Shown one piece after another: positions 43,536 through 52,441 of a stretch of 64,000 nucleotides of DNA (its first letter is position 1; the number at the start of each line of letters is the position of its first letter). The DNA comes from Williamsia deligens (GTDB taxonomy: Bacteria > Actinomycetota > Actinomycetes > Mycobacteriales > Mycobacteriaceae), in contig NZ_JAMTCI010000001.1 of the NCBI RefSeq assembly GCF_024171765.1, positions 2,342,796-2,406,795 on the forward strand, read 5' to 3'. The translations under genes were made by a program, and so were the position numbers. The notes beneath the pieces are model-generated. The model saw only the letters and a list, made by a program, of their open reading frames with translations, did not search any database and had not been told where the DNA came from.

Positions 43536-44584
43536 GCGGCCAGGACGGCGCGCAGCGACGGTTTGACGGAGAAGTTTGAGCGCACCAGGCCGTAGTTGTA
43601 ATCCGGCACCGCACTCCCGGTGTCGATGTCACGGAGGGTGAAGACGAAGGTCGGTCCCGCGAAATCCAGCTGCCGCAACAGTGAGACCCCCGTGTAGAGG
43701 ACTTGTGCCTGTTGTTCGTCGGATACCCCTGTGGGGGGTGTGCCCGTGTTGGAACCGAACTCAGTGAACCAGACCTTCCGACGGGTGTCGCCGCGGTACT
43801 TCATCACCTCGTTGACTTGCGCGATCTGACCGGTCGACGTGTTGGGTCCGGTCTGCCGACCCAGCAGGGTGTTGCCAGGGTAGGGATGCATCGCGACAGC
43901 GTCGAACGAGTTCGGAGCACAGGTGTAGAGCGCGTTCACGAAGTTCGCCGGGGACACCGAGCTGCTCGTGTCGGCGGCGGGGGAGGTACCCCCGGTGATC
44001 ACGAGGGCAGAGGGCGCGGCGGCTTTGATCGCCGTGTGACTCCGCCGCAGGATGTCGCAGTACCGGTTGACGTCCGGGACGGGGCCGAAGTTGACCGCGA
44101 TGTTGGGTTCGTTCCAGACCTCCCACGCCGACACGAGCCCGCGGTAGCGGGCGGCGGCCTGACCCGCAAAACGGGCGAACTCGGCGGCCGACTGTGGCGC
44201 GGGATGGGAGTAGCTGCGTTGATACGGATCGACCGCCCACGCGGGGGCCCAGGTCACCACCGCAAGGATCTGCAGCTGCCGGGCAGCGGCAGAACGGATG
44301 GTCTTGTCCAGCGGGCCCCAGTCGAACTGTCCTTGTTCCCGCTCGATCTCCGACCACCTGACGGGGACGCGAATGGCAGTGAAGCCCTGCGCGGCCGCGA
44401 AATCGAGCTGTTCGTCGGTCCGTGCTCCGAGCTCCTCGAGGCCCGGAAGACTCAACGACATGGTGTCGCGGGACCATACGGCCGGCCGGGGGCTCGGCGA
44501 CTCGTCCGGGGCCGGTGGTCGACCTGCTGAGCATGCGGGGACGAGCAGCAGGATTGCCACCAGCAAGAGGAGCGCGGACCGCAC
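43523..44584 (-). CDS. Secreted/lipid-anchored clan GH-A glycosidase (GH39-like)
   Basis: A 353-residue exported protein with a lipoprotein-type signal (about 1-20, cysteine in LLLVPACSAG). The catalytic barrel has RVPVRWSEIEREQGQFDWGPLDKTI, acid/base in AWEVWNEPNIAVNFG and nucleophile in KVWFTEFGSNTG. The family resembles GH39/GH5 beta-glycosidases found in exopolysaccharide loci such as PslG. GTG 44584 lacks a good ribosome site, so the start is tentative. It opposes the biosynthetic genes, with a 13-bp convergent overlap, and is divergent from the acetyltransferase at 44657. It probably trims or releases the polymer. Confidence 0.82.
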   Translation of the reverse strand: MRSALLLLVAILLLVPACSAGRPPAPDESPSPRPAVWSRDTMSLSLPGLEELGARTDEQLDFAAAQGFTAIRVPVRWSEIEREQGQFDWGPLDKTIRSAAARQLQILAVVTWAPAWAVDPYQRSYSHPAPQSAAEFARFAGQAAARYRGLVSAWEVWNEPNIAVNFGPVPDVNRYCDILRRSHTAIKAAAPSALVITGGTSPAADTSSSVSPANFVNALYTCAPNSFDAVAMHPYPGNTLLGRQTGPNTSTGQIAQVNEVMKYRGDTRRKVWFTEFGSNTGTPPTGVSDEQQAQVLYTGVSLLRQLDFAGPTFVFTLRDIDTGSAVPDYNYGLVRSNFSVKPSLRAVLAAYRR

Positions 44585-44656
44585 AAGAGACAGCGTAGAC
44601 GGCCCGCTGCACGTCAATGCTGGTTCTGCATCGCAGGCGCGGCATACCATTACGGC

Positions 44657-45277
44657 ATGCCGCGCTCGGGTCTGCCCAGGTCGACCGTGTATGCCGCGAG
44701 GGCCTATGCCGCAGTGCTGTGGTGGATCGCGCGTCGATCGCAGGGGAGCGATCTGCTGCGGGCAGACATCGCGCGGTGGGTGCAGTGCACGGGCCGCGAC
44801 GATCTGGCGTGTCTCCCGGATCGAGACGTCTTCGCCTATTTCACCGCATCCCTTCCCGAGTTCCGGACGGTGGTCCACGTTCGGCTCCGTGACAAGAACG
44901 CCGTCGTCCGCCGTGTCCTCGCCCGGATGTACCCGGTCCATCCGGGGACCTTCTTCGAGGCCGGGAGCGTGGGTCCCGGCCTCTTCATCCATCACGGGGT
45001 GGGGACACTTGTCTCGTGTGAATCCATCGGCGCGAATTTCTGGATCAACCAACACGTGAGTCTCGGGTTCTCGAGCAAGGGACGGCCTGTGGTCGGCGAC
45101 GACGTGACCATCGCGGCCGGTGCGGTGGTGGCAGGGCCGATCACCATCGCCTCCGGTACGACGGTCGGTGCGAACGCTGTCGTACGACGGTCCACCGAGG
45201 AAGGGTCCGTCCTCGTGGCACCGGAGGCGCACGTGCTCACCAGGCGCGCGGCCGACGCGACACCGGCGGCAGATTGA
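44657..45277 (+). CDS. Serine O-acetyltransferase-like (CysE-type) hexapeptide protein
   Basis: A 206-residue protein with an N-terminal helical part and a C-terminal beta-helix: LFIHHGVGTLVSCESIGANFWINQHVSLGFSSKGRPVVGDDVTIAAGAVVAGPITIASGTTVGANAVV. The first His pair (FIHHGVG) fits the catalytic site of CysE/WcaB-type acetyltransferases. In this setting a sugar acceptor is more likely than serine. ATG 44657 starts 72 bp from the divergent glycosidase. The wzc-type kinase gene follows 96 bp later across an AT-rich spacer that may hold a promoter. Confidence 0.8.
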   Translation: MPRSGLPRSTVYAARAYAAVLWWIARRSQGSDLLRADIARWVQCTGRDDLACLPDRDVFAYFTASLPEFRTVVHVRLRDKNAVVRRVLARMYPVHPGTFFEAGSVGPGLFIHHGVGTLVSCESIGANFWINQHVSLGFSSKGRPVVGDDVTIAAGAVVAGPITIASGTTVGANAVVRRSTEEGSVLVAPEAHVLTRRAADATPAAD

Positions 45278-45373
45278 GGAACCTCAGCTGCTTTCTGGTC
45301 GATAATGCGTCTCGGCATTTATCATCACGAATAACCCAGGAATTCAGCCGCGGATTCGGCCCGTACAGGACGG

Positions 45374-46813
45374 ATGTGGTTCATGACCTTGCCGCGCGCG
45401 GTCGAGAACGATGCCGGCGGACGCGCGTGGGCGGAGCCTGACAGGGACGGGATCCGGCAGGTCCTGGCGGCTCTACGACGCGGGTGGTTGGCGATAGTCG
45501 CCACGGCTGTTGTCTTCGGCCTGCTCGCCCTGGGGTACAGCTTGGCCCAGAAGCCCCAGTACGCAGCCGTGGCCACCATGTACGTGACGTCCGGGACGGA
45601 CGACAACACCACCAGCGCGTACCAGGGTTCGCTGGCGTCACAGCAACGCGTGACGTCCTATCAGCGACTCGTGACCTCGCGAGCTGTGGTCCAACAGGCC
45701 ATCCAGGAGGCGGGTCTCCGGCTCAGCCTGGACGACGCGAAGAAGGCGTTGTCGTCCGCGTCGGCAGCGAACTCGGTGCTGCTCACGATCACAGCGGTCG
45801 AGCCGGATCGGGACACCGCCGAGAATCTCGCCAACGCGGTGGCGCGGTCGATGACGTCGTACGTGGCACGGCTCGAGACGCCGAGCGGCGGCGGACAACC
45901 GCTGGCGAAACTGACCCTCGTCGACCCTGCGCAAGCCGGGTCAAGTCCTGTCACGCCGAAGACGACCCGCAACGTCGCCCTCGGCGTTCCGGCCGGTCTG
46001 CTCATCGGACTCGTCGGTGTGGTCGCCCGCGCTCGGCTGAGCAACCGAATCCGACGTGAGGAGGATCTGGGCCTCGTCAGCGAGCTGCCGGTCCTGGGCG
46101 CGATCCCGTCGGACGGCGCACTGAAGCGCCGGCATCTCATCGACTTCAGCACGGGTGGGGGCGCGGCTGCCGAGTCGTTCCGCAAGGTCCGCACCAACCT
46201 CACGTACGCAGCCGTCGACAACCCTCCTCGAGTGATTCTCGTGACCAGCCCGGCAGCCGCCGAGGGCAAGACGACCACCGCCATGAACCTGGCCGCATCC
46301 CTGGTGGAAGCCGGTCATCGTGTCCTGCTCCTGGACGCCGATCTCCGGCGGCCGCAGGTGAACGAGCGCCTGGGGTTGCTGGGCGAGGTGGGCTTGACCA
46401 ATCACCTTCGGGGAGAGGGCACGCTGGCCGACCTCGTGCAGCCGACGTCCACCGACGGCCTGTGGGTACTCGCGTCGGGGCCGCGACCTCCGAACCCGGC
46501 GGAACTCGTGGGGACCCAGCGCGCAGGGCAGGCGCTCGAGGAGGTGCGCAGGTCGTTCGAATACGTCATCGTCGACGCACCACCTGTTCTGCCGGTGACC
46601 GACGCCGTGGTGCTCTCTCGCTGGGTGGACGGCGTGCTGGTGGTGGTCCGCTCCGGCGCGACCCGCCGACGTGACCTCACCGCAGCACTAGCGCAGCTCG
46701 ACGCCGGCGGCGCGCTGCCGCTGGGGTTGGTACTGATGGAGGCACCGCAGGACCGTCGAGGGTATGGCTACTACACCGTCAACAAGCGACCGAGGTTGTT
46801 TGGCCGCGGGTGA
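45374..46813 (+). CDS. Polysaccharide co-polymerase / tyrosine autokinase (Wzz-Wzc), copy 1
   Basis: A 479-residue fusion. The Wzz part has two membrane helices (about 38-58 and 200-220) around an extracytoplasmic domain (MYVTSGTDDNTTSAYQGSLASQQRV). The BY-kinase part has Walker A in VTSPAAAEGKTTTAMNLA, Walker A' LLLDADLRRPQ, Walker B YVIVDAPPVLPVTDA and a short Tyr cluster YGYYT at the C-terminus. It controls chain length and export through tyrosine autophosphorylation. Starts ATG 45374 or 45383; the copy at 60344 has the same two spaced ATGs after GGACGG. It closes the first Wzx/Wzy locus. Confidence 0.9.
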   Translation: MWFMTLPRAVENDAGGRAWAEPDRDGIRQVLAALRRGWLAIVATAVVFGLLALGYSLAQKPQYAAVATMYVTSGTDDNTTSAYQGSLASQQRVTSYQRLVTSRAVVQQAIQEAGLRLSLDDAKKALSSASAANSVLLTITAVEPDRDTAENLANAVARSMTSYVARLETPSGGGQPLAKLTLVDPAQAGSSPVTPKTTRNVALGVPAGLLIGLVGVVARARLSNRIRREEDLGLVSELPVLGAIPSDGALKRRHLIDFSTGGGAAAESFRKVRTNLTYAAVDNPPRVILVTSPAAAEGKTTTAMNLAASLVEAGHRVLLLDADLRRPQVNERLGLLGEVGLTNHLRGEGTLADLVQPTSTDGLWVLASGPRPPNPAELVGTQRAGQALEEVRRSFEYVIVDAPPVLPVTDAVVLSRWVDGVLVVVRSGATRRRDLTAALAQLDAGGALPLGLVLMEAPQDRRGYGYYTVNKRPRLFGRG

Positions 46814-47183
46814 AGTCGGCCTGCGGGTCCGTGACTCCCGTATGAATCCAACTCGACCGTGAACTCCGTGCATGGGGCGAACTGGCTGCGTGAGGCCGGG
46901 CCAGCAGTTCGGGATCACCGCCTGACCACGGTCTCCTCGGGCGCCAATGAGCACTGCCGACGTGAGGTGGGCGACCATCCGTTTGCGCGCGGCCGGGTTG
47001 GCTGACCCGGTCCGCAGCGCCACAACCCCACAACGATTTAGTCGTCCGTGCCCCTGTGCGGTCCACAGTCGCGCCACGCGTAGGCGATGGCTGGGCAGCT
47101 CAGTTGCCCTCCAATATGCGGGCGGATTCCATTGCCGGTGTTACGAGCAGCATCGATGAGGGCATCTCGAGAGGACGGTTGCA
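46814..47183. other. 370-bp stretch without a recognised gene
   Basis: This lies between the first kinase gene and the DUF3558 lipoprotein remnant. I see no open frame with a start, ribosome site and recognisable product. The last 20 bp hold a GAGAGG site for the lipoprotein. The composition becomes less GC-rich from here to the right by eye. Confidence 0.4.
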
Positions 47184-47761
47184 ATGACGAGGTTCCGTGC
47201 CACCACGATCTGCGCCGGCGTGGTCGCGTCCTCGTCGGTGGTAGCGGCCTGCGCGAGAGCGACGCCCCTCGGTCTCGGCCCGCCTCGTCATCCACGCCCG
47301 TCACTGCACCCGCGACGCCAGTGCGCCCCGCCGAACCGACGGGCTCGCAGTTGTGTGGGCTGTTCAACAGCAACGACCTCGCACCATTGGTCTACGGTGA
47401 CACCACAAGAGGGCCGACTGCAGAGTCCTCGGGTGGTCTCGCAGGCTGCCGTTGGCCCGTATCCGGCAGTCGTAAGGATTTCGCGATGTTCCTCGACAAG
47501 GAGTCCGGCGGGAACAAGCGCGAGAACTACGGCGAGTTCGCGCAGGTGACGATGAAGGTGGGCGGCCAACAGTTGGTCCGCACGACCACGGGCGCGACAA
47601 CTTGCGACGCCGTGGTCTACGGACCGCAGGTCCCCGCCTTTTACTACCTGCGCGTGAAGTACGAGGCGGACAAGTCCGTGTTGAAGGGCCAAGACCCCTG
47701 TAAGCCAACGCTTTCGGCCGTCGGTGTGGTTCTGACCAAGCTCGGGTGGTCTGCAACATAG
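47184..47761 (+). pseudogene. DUF3558-type lipoprotein with a frameshift
   Basis: ATG 47184, 8 nt after GAGAGG, opens a lipoprotein signal peptide (MTRFRATTICAGVVASSSVV then lipobox VAAC). After about 35 codons the frame must change by one base between about 47255 and 47290, where runs of C occur, to enter the frame that encodes SSTPVTAPATPV, CGLFNSNDLAPLVYGD, GGLAGCRWPV and QDPCKPTLSAVGVVLTKLGW. Those paired cysteines and the GC-W pattern are the DUF3558 signature. A single missing base restores one continuous lipoprotein of about 190 residues. It is a recent pseudogene or sequence error. Confidence 0.7.
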
Positions 47762-48327
47762 GCCTTCATTCGCGCTGCCCCCACCGCGCAACCCTGAAGT
47801 GCGTCGTTGTTCGTCTGGGCCGGTCGAGCTACTGGTAGTCCGCAACTCATCGTTCGGCGGTCTAGAACGTGGCGTGTTGCCCGCTGTGGCGGGCGGGGTT
47901 GTCGCCCGTCGCGGCACCAAACTCTCGCGTCGGCATGCGGGTCTTAGACACGAGAATGAAGGTCGAAACTCCGACGCTCGGCCACAACAGATCGGCGTAC
48001 TACATCGGCTACGTCTAGAACTCGGGCGTCCAACCCTCGACGGTCTGCGGACTAGTCCCGAGGTGTGGCCCAACGCTAGGACGTCGACGCGCGACATCAC
48101 CGGATTCGGCAGCACCGGGGTCGCGATCGTCCCGACGCCGCTGCTGGGCGATCGGTGTCGGGCTGTTTCGATCACGGCGAGGCAGGATCAGATCTCGCGT
48201 TGGCATCCGCGACCGTCACGATCAAGTGGCATCAACGTGATGGTGCCGCGCCTGTACTCCCCTGCGCCACAGGACGCGTCGTCGAACGGCTATGAGGCGG
48301 ACCTCCCCGGCGCTTTTGTCGGAGTTT
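47762..48327. other. 566-bp stretch without a recognised gene
   Basis: This lies between the lipoprotein remnant and the small membrane gene at 48328, whose 3' ends face each other. Frames are short and interrupted on both strands and I recognise no product. It could be a decayed gene or the scar of an insertion. Confidence 0.4.
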
Positions 48328-48741
48328 CTAGGTGCTGTCGCCGAGGAGGAACACCCCGCCGATGGAGAGACCGTCGCGGAGCACAACCCGCCGGTCCTGG
48401 CCGTCGTATCGCACTACGGCACTTCGCCCCGCAAACGGACCGGCGACCGCAAACTTGTAGATGCAAAAGCCGTCACTAACCACGCCCTGCCCGAGCCTTA
48501 CTGTCCTGACGGCGGACGCAGTGATGCGGACTTCGTGGTGTTCTCGCGCGACCGATCCGCACGACTGGCCGGGCCCCACCTCGTAGGAAATCTGTCCCCG
48601 GAACTCGAGCGGCAGCCCGTCGGGATTCGACACGTTGCCGTCCGGCCCTGTTGCGAGAATCATCCAGCCTGTGAAGAACACGAACAGGACACCAAGGACT
48701 ATCAGTAGTCGGCGCGGCGGCGATCGGCGCGCCGAGGTCAC
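48328..48741 (-). CDS. Small membrane-anchored protein of the second glycan cluster
   Basis: A 137-residue protein with a basic N-terminus, one membrane helix (about 12-31, LLIVLGVLFVFFTGWMIL) and an extracytoplasmic beta-rich domain containing two cysteines (GQSCGSV, DGFCIYKF). No family was recognised. GTG 48741 overlaps the stop of the Wzy-like gene (GTGA), so it is co-translated with the polymerase and may modulate it. Function is unknown. Confidence 0.68.
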   Translation of the reverse strand: MTSARRSPPRRLLIVLGVLFVFFTGWMILATGPDGNVSNPDGLPLEFRGQISYEVGPGQSCGSVAREHHEVRITASAVRTVRLGQGVVSDGFCIYKFAVAGPFAGRSAVVRYDGQDRRVVLRDGLSIGGVFLLGDST

Positions 48742-50042
48742 GCCGGCTGTTTGACCAAGTCGACGGGTTCGCTATCGAGAATCTGCGTCTGATGCCGGCG
48801 ATGAGCCTGCTCCGCAGCGACCAGTCCGACGAGCAGCCAGATCGCGGCGCAGTACTGGGTGATTAGCGCGACGGTGAGCAGGGTGATCACCTGCCCGAAC
48901 AGTGCGACGTCGGCGACCGTTCCCTTGCCGCTAATCACCCGGTAGATGATGGCCAGCACCCCTGCCACGAGCAGCATCGTCACGACCCATCCGAAGTCGA
49001 GACCAGTCAGCAGCGGCGTCGAGTCGATCGACCCGAACTCGCGGTACAGCGAACGGCCGGCGCTGTCGACACCGACGTTGCGGGCCTGCCCGATGATCGA
49101 CATGTCACCCGGCACTAAGCGCCAGAGGTTCTCCCGGTAGTTGGTGCTCGGGTCCAGCTCGCGCGCGTCAAGGGTAGAGAACTTCGTGAGGATGAACGGG
49201 ACTAGGCCGACGCCGACTGCCAGGCTCAGCACGACACCCCAGAACCGGGTGCCTGCGTCGACAACGCGCCCGGATAGAAAGACTAGTGCCAGCACGACGG
49301 CGAGTAACGCGGAACTGATCGGACCGCGGCTGAACGTAGCGAGCACCCCGGCAATCACGACCACCGTGAACGGCAGGCGAAGGCGGCGCTGCCGCATCGT
49401 CATCACGTACGGCACTGTCAGTGACAAGAACCCGCCCAGCGCCAGGGCGTGACCGAATGCGCCTTCGGAGCGGTCCAGGCCGCCCCGGGTTTGGATGTTC
49501 GCCCAGAAGCCGAGCTTCTGGCTGATCGTGTTCGTGTGCTCAAAGACGTGCCACGAGAACGCCAGCTCGACGCACGCCCACAAGCCGACGATCGCGCCTG
49601 CCCATGCGAGGACGTCGCCGACGAACTCGAGTCCGCACACCAACGCCAGGCGCCGTCCGACGATGTAGGCGGTCGCCCACTGGAAGATGACGGTCGTGAT
49701 CGCGTACTTCGGTGTGTCCAGAAACAGATAGGCCGCCAAACCGATCCCGAACACGGCCCACAGCACGCGGTCTGACCCCATGAATCCGACCTGTTCGGTC
49801 GGGCGGTTAATCAGGATGCAGGGCGCGATGACCGCGAACGCAACTGTGGCCGGCGGAAGCGGGAACGCATCGAATACGAACCAAAATGGCACCGCCACGA
49901 GCACGACCATCCAGAAAACGAACGCTGCCCGCGGGCTGTGGGCGAACAGCAGTGCCACAAACGCACCTGCGCCAACGATGACGCTGAGTTCTAGGTAGCT
50001 GGGGAATGACAGCACAAGCAGGATGTCGACGATCTGCGTCAT
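48738..50042 (-). CDS. O-antigen ligase/polymerase-like membrane protein (second Wzy candidate)
   Basis: A 434-residue protein with about 11-12 membrane helices and a large loop after about residue 285 (LDPSTNYRENLWRLVPGDMSIIGQARNVGVDSAG). The segment TFSRGPISSALLAVVLALVFL is the Wzy_C signature region with its conserved Arg. It should polymerise or ligate lipid-linked repeats. ATG 50042. It shows no close resemblance to the ligase at 37800, so it probably serves a different repeat unit. Confidence 0.8.
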   Translation of the reverse strand: MTQIVDILLVLSFPSYLELSVIVGAGAFVALLFAHSPRAAFVFWMVVLVAVPFWFVFDAFPLPPATVAFAVIAPCILINRPTEQVGFMGSDRVLWAVFGIGLAAYLFLDTPKYAITTVIFQWATAYIVGRRLALVCGLEFVGDVLAWAGAIVGLWACVELAFSWHVFEHTNTISQKLGFWANIQTRGGLDRSEGAFGHALALGGFLSLTVPYVMTMRQRRLRLPFTVVVIAGVLATFSRGPISSALLAVVLALVFLSGRVVDAGTRFWGVVLSLAVGVGLVPFILTKFSTLDARELDPSTNYRENLWRLVPGDMSIIGQARNVGVDSAGRSLYREFGSIDSTPLLTGLDFGWVVTMLLVAGVLAIIYRVISGKGTVADVALFGQVITLLTVALITQYCAAIWLLVGLVAAEQAHRRHQTQILDSEPVDLVKQPA

Positions 50043-50493
50043 TCACGGATCATCCCGTACTACCGCCCGATCCGCCCGCCGTACCGACCACCAGCCCCAT
50101 CACGCTAGATGCGTCGCCCGGCGCGTGAGTATCCCCACTTGCCCGTCGGCGATCTCGACGAACTGGGTGGTGCAGTCTTAGGCAATGCCCTCGGTGCTCG
50201 CGAGGTCTGCGGTTTGGCTAAACGGTAGGTTGCGCACGCCGTTGGTGGGGTGTGTATGGCGAGCTCACCGCGAACACCGAGGCCGTCGTTGCTACCAACG
50301 CTGATCGTTGCTACCCAAAAATGATCGTTGCCGGCCGACGTCGGTCAATGATGCGCTGAGCGACAAGGACGGACGCAACGACCGCCACCGCATCCGCATA
50401 GGATCCGATATCAGAAGTAGTTTGCCACAGCGGCTAGAGTCGGAACACACGTTGACCATGCGGGCTCGCCCGTTCCGAGGGAGAATTTCGACC
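50043..50493. other. 451-bp stretch without an intact gene; ends with a 19-20 bp repeat
   Basis: This region separates the Wzy-like gene from the divergent methyltransferase gene and must contain their promoters. Between about 50110 and 50180 a minus-strand frame ends QFVEIADGQVGILTRRATHLA, which may be the tail of a decayed gene. No intact transposase is present. Confidence 0.35.
50287..50335. repeat. Three direct repeats of CGTTGC at 19-20 bp spacing
   Basis: CGTTGCTACC occurs at 50287 and 50306 and CGTTGCCGG at 50326, the last two preceded by TGAT. Repeated 20-bp sites of this kind occur at ends of IS21-family elements, so this may be an IS remnant. The assignment is tentative; a regulatory direct repeat is the alternative. 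Confidence 0.35.
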
Positions 50494-51138
50494 ATGAGTG
50501 CCCTCCCGCAACGCGTGAAGTCCGTCTCAAACCTAGCGGCGTTCTACGTTAAAAATCCAAGCAGGCTCGGCGAGGTCGGCAAATGGGCGTCGCATCGTGG
50601 ACGCACGACGTTAGAGCTGCGACTCCCTTGGTGGAACTACCAGGCAATCGAAGCTGTCGAAAGGTTGCTTTCGAGTTCTTCGAAGGTTTACGAGTACGGC
50701 GGTGGCGGATCGACGTTGTGGCTTTGCGACCGCGGCGCTCAAGTGATCACCGTAGAACACGACGCGGACTGGGCTAAAGTTCTACGAGACGTGATACCAG
50801 ACGGGGCGACTGTCAAATTCATACCACCAGCCGCAAGCGGAGCTGTGAGCTCGAAGTCGACCCCAGGAGTGTTCTACGACGACTACGTCCAGTCGATTAG
50901 AGATCACGCCGACAGATCATTCGATTTGGTGATTGTCGACGGACGCGCCCGCGTGAGCTGCGTTCAAGAGGCAGCTTGCAAAGTCCGTAAGGGTGGTGCA
51001 TTGCTCCTCGACGATTCTGATCGCCCGCAGTACGCGATCGCCGGAGAGATCCTGAATGACTGGTACCGAAGCGATTACCGCGGAGCGAAGCCCGGCGGAG
51101 GGGGAACTGTAGTGACTTCTGTATGGCAAAGGCCCTAG
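50494..51138 (+). CDS. SAM-dependent methyltransferase-like protein
   Basis: A 214-residue protein with a Rossmann motif SSSKVYEYGGGGSTLWLCDRGAQVITVEHDADW and an acidic phrase RSFDLVIVDGRARVSCVQEA followed by GGALLLDDSDRP. This is the pattern of class I methyltransferases related to FkbM or cephalosporin-hydroxylase-like types. ATG 50494 has an AGGGAGA site; ATG 50458 is possible. It is the only gene on the plus strand within the 48-58.7 kb glycosyltransferase run and converges with the flippase gene at 51173. Confidence 0.75.
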   Translation: MSALPQRVKSVSNLAAFYVKNPSRLGEVGKWASHRGRTTLELRLPWWNYQAIEAVERLLSSSSKVYEYGGGGSTLWLCDRGAQVITVEHDADWAKVLRDVIPDGATVKFIPPAASGAVSSKSTPGVFYDDYVQSIRDHADRSFDLVIVDGRARVSCVQEAACKVRKGGALLLDDSDRPQYAIAGEILNDWYRSDYRGAKPGGGGTVVTSVWQRP

Positions 51139-51172
51139 CGCCGGGCCTGATGAACTCGCCGCTTCTTGTGAG

Positions 51173-52441
51173 CTAGATTCCGTATTGGAAAAGTACGCTT
51201 GACACCCAGATTGCGGCTAGTGCGATTGTCGCCAGACCGAGAACAATTGTCATGATCCTGTCCCGCATCGCAATGAGCAGCAGCAGACCGGACAACGCAT
51301 CGACGGTCGCGTACGCAGCCAACAACGCAATCAGCCCAAATCCTGGTAGGGGAGCAGAAAGAGCAACTGCGAGTACAACTACTGGTACTACCACCATCGT
51401 GATTCGAGACGCGCTCGGTGGCAGAAACCTAAACGCGAGACGCTGCGCCACGGACGAGCACGCTGAGGCAACAAGCCATAGTGCGACAACGATTCCGATC
51501 AGGCTGTAGTTCGGGAAAGCAAGCACCAGAGCTATGTTTACCGTGATTCCGGCAGGCACGAGCCATACGACAAGGATCCGCAAGAACGCGCGTCCTTCGG
51601 CGGGCGATTCGGCGGTCTGATGAACCATGCGCGGCAGGATTGCGTTCACAAAGGTCGCGGCTACAGATGCCACGATCTTCATGGGCACTGTAAGCAGGGT
51701 AAGCGTAGACGGAGGAAGCACCAGAGACAGCGACTGGATGATCATGAGGCCGCCGTAGCTGACCCCGGACTTCGCAAGGAACCAAGCAGAGCCCGCCCTC
51801 ACGCCACCCGACTTCTCGGGAAGTAGTTCAACCACCTCGGAGCCAACCTTCATTCTGAACGCAACAGCAGCAAAGGCGGCGTTTGCTGTTGTGAGAGCGG
51901 CCATCATCGCAATCACTGTCGCTGTCGAAGATGGCCACGGAAAGATCATCACCAGAGTTGCCGCGATGTTGGCGGGGAGGGCGATTGCTGACACCCAATG
52001 AGGCGAACCGCTCGCTTCAGCACAAACGGCGCGGAACCAGAGGAAAACCTGAAACAAGGAATTCAACCCACAGAGGACCGCGACAGGGACAAGCGATTCG
52101 ACCATTCTGCCGTTGGCAGCCAACCAGAGGGTGCCCAGCAACACCGCGAGGAGGGCAGAAGCCGGTACTCCGACTGCGAACAGTCTGGCACCACGCCGCG
52201 TCAGTCGACTGTCGTTCAGGAGCAGCGGATACATGACGCCAACAATTAAAATTTGTACTGGCAGATTGCCAAGGTTGAAGAGGTAGAAATAAGTATCAGT
52301 TGCGTTCGAGGGCCCGTGGCGCCACAGCAACGCGAAGAGTTGCAGAACACCTGCAACCTGCGACGCCAGAGATAACGCCGGCGCTCGGAAAATCGTGGGG
52401 CTATCTGAGATCTTTGTCTTGCGCAGATTGGTGATGATCAC
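51173..52441 (-). CDS. Lipid-linked oligosaccharide flippase (MurJ/Wzx-like)
   Basis: A 422-residue protein with about 13 membrane helices; the start ISDSPTIFRAPALSLASQVAGVLQLFALLWRHGPSNATDTYFYLFNLGNLPVQILIVGVMYPLLL resembles MurJ/MviN-type flippases. It is unlike the flippase at 40816 and probably serves the second glycan. GTG 52441 overlaps the stop of the GT2 gene upstream (GTGA). Last gene of a minus-strand run that starts at 58697. Confidence 0.83.
   Translation of the reverse strand: MIITNLRKTKISDSPTIFRAPALSLASQVAGVLQLFALLWRHGPSNATDTYFYLFNLGNLPVQILIVGVMYPLLLNDSRLTRRGARLFAVGVPASALLAVLLGTLWLAANGRMVESLVPVAVLCGLNSLFQVFLWFRAVCAEASGSPHWVSAIALPANIAATLVMIFPWPSSTATVIAMMAALTTANAAFAAVAFRMKVGSEVVELLPEKSGGVRAGSAWFLAKSGVSYGGLMIIQSLSLVLPPSTLTLLTVPMKIVASVAATFVNAILPRMVHQTAESPAEGRAFLRILVVWLVPAGITVNIALVLAFPNYSLIGIVVALWLVASACSSVAQRLAFRFLPPSASRITMVVVPVVVLAVALSAPLPGFGLIALLAAYATVDALSGLLLLIAMRDRIMTIVLGLATIALAAIWVSSVLFQYGI

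Noticed and set aside
46814-47183. Short overlapping frames between the kinase and the lipoprotein remnant
   Set aside because: No ribosome site, no family pattern, and conflicting frames on both strands.
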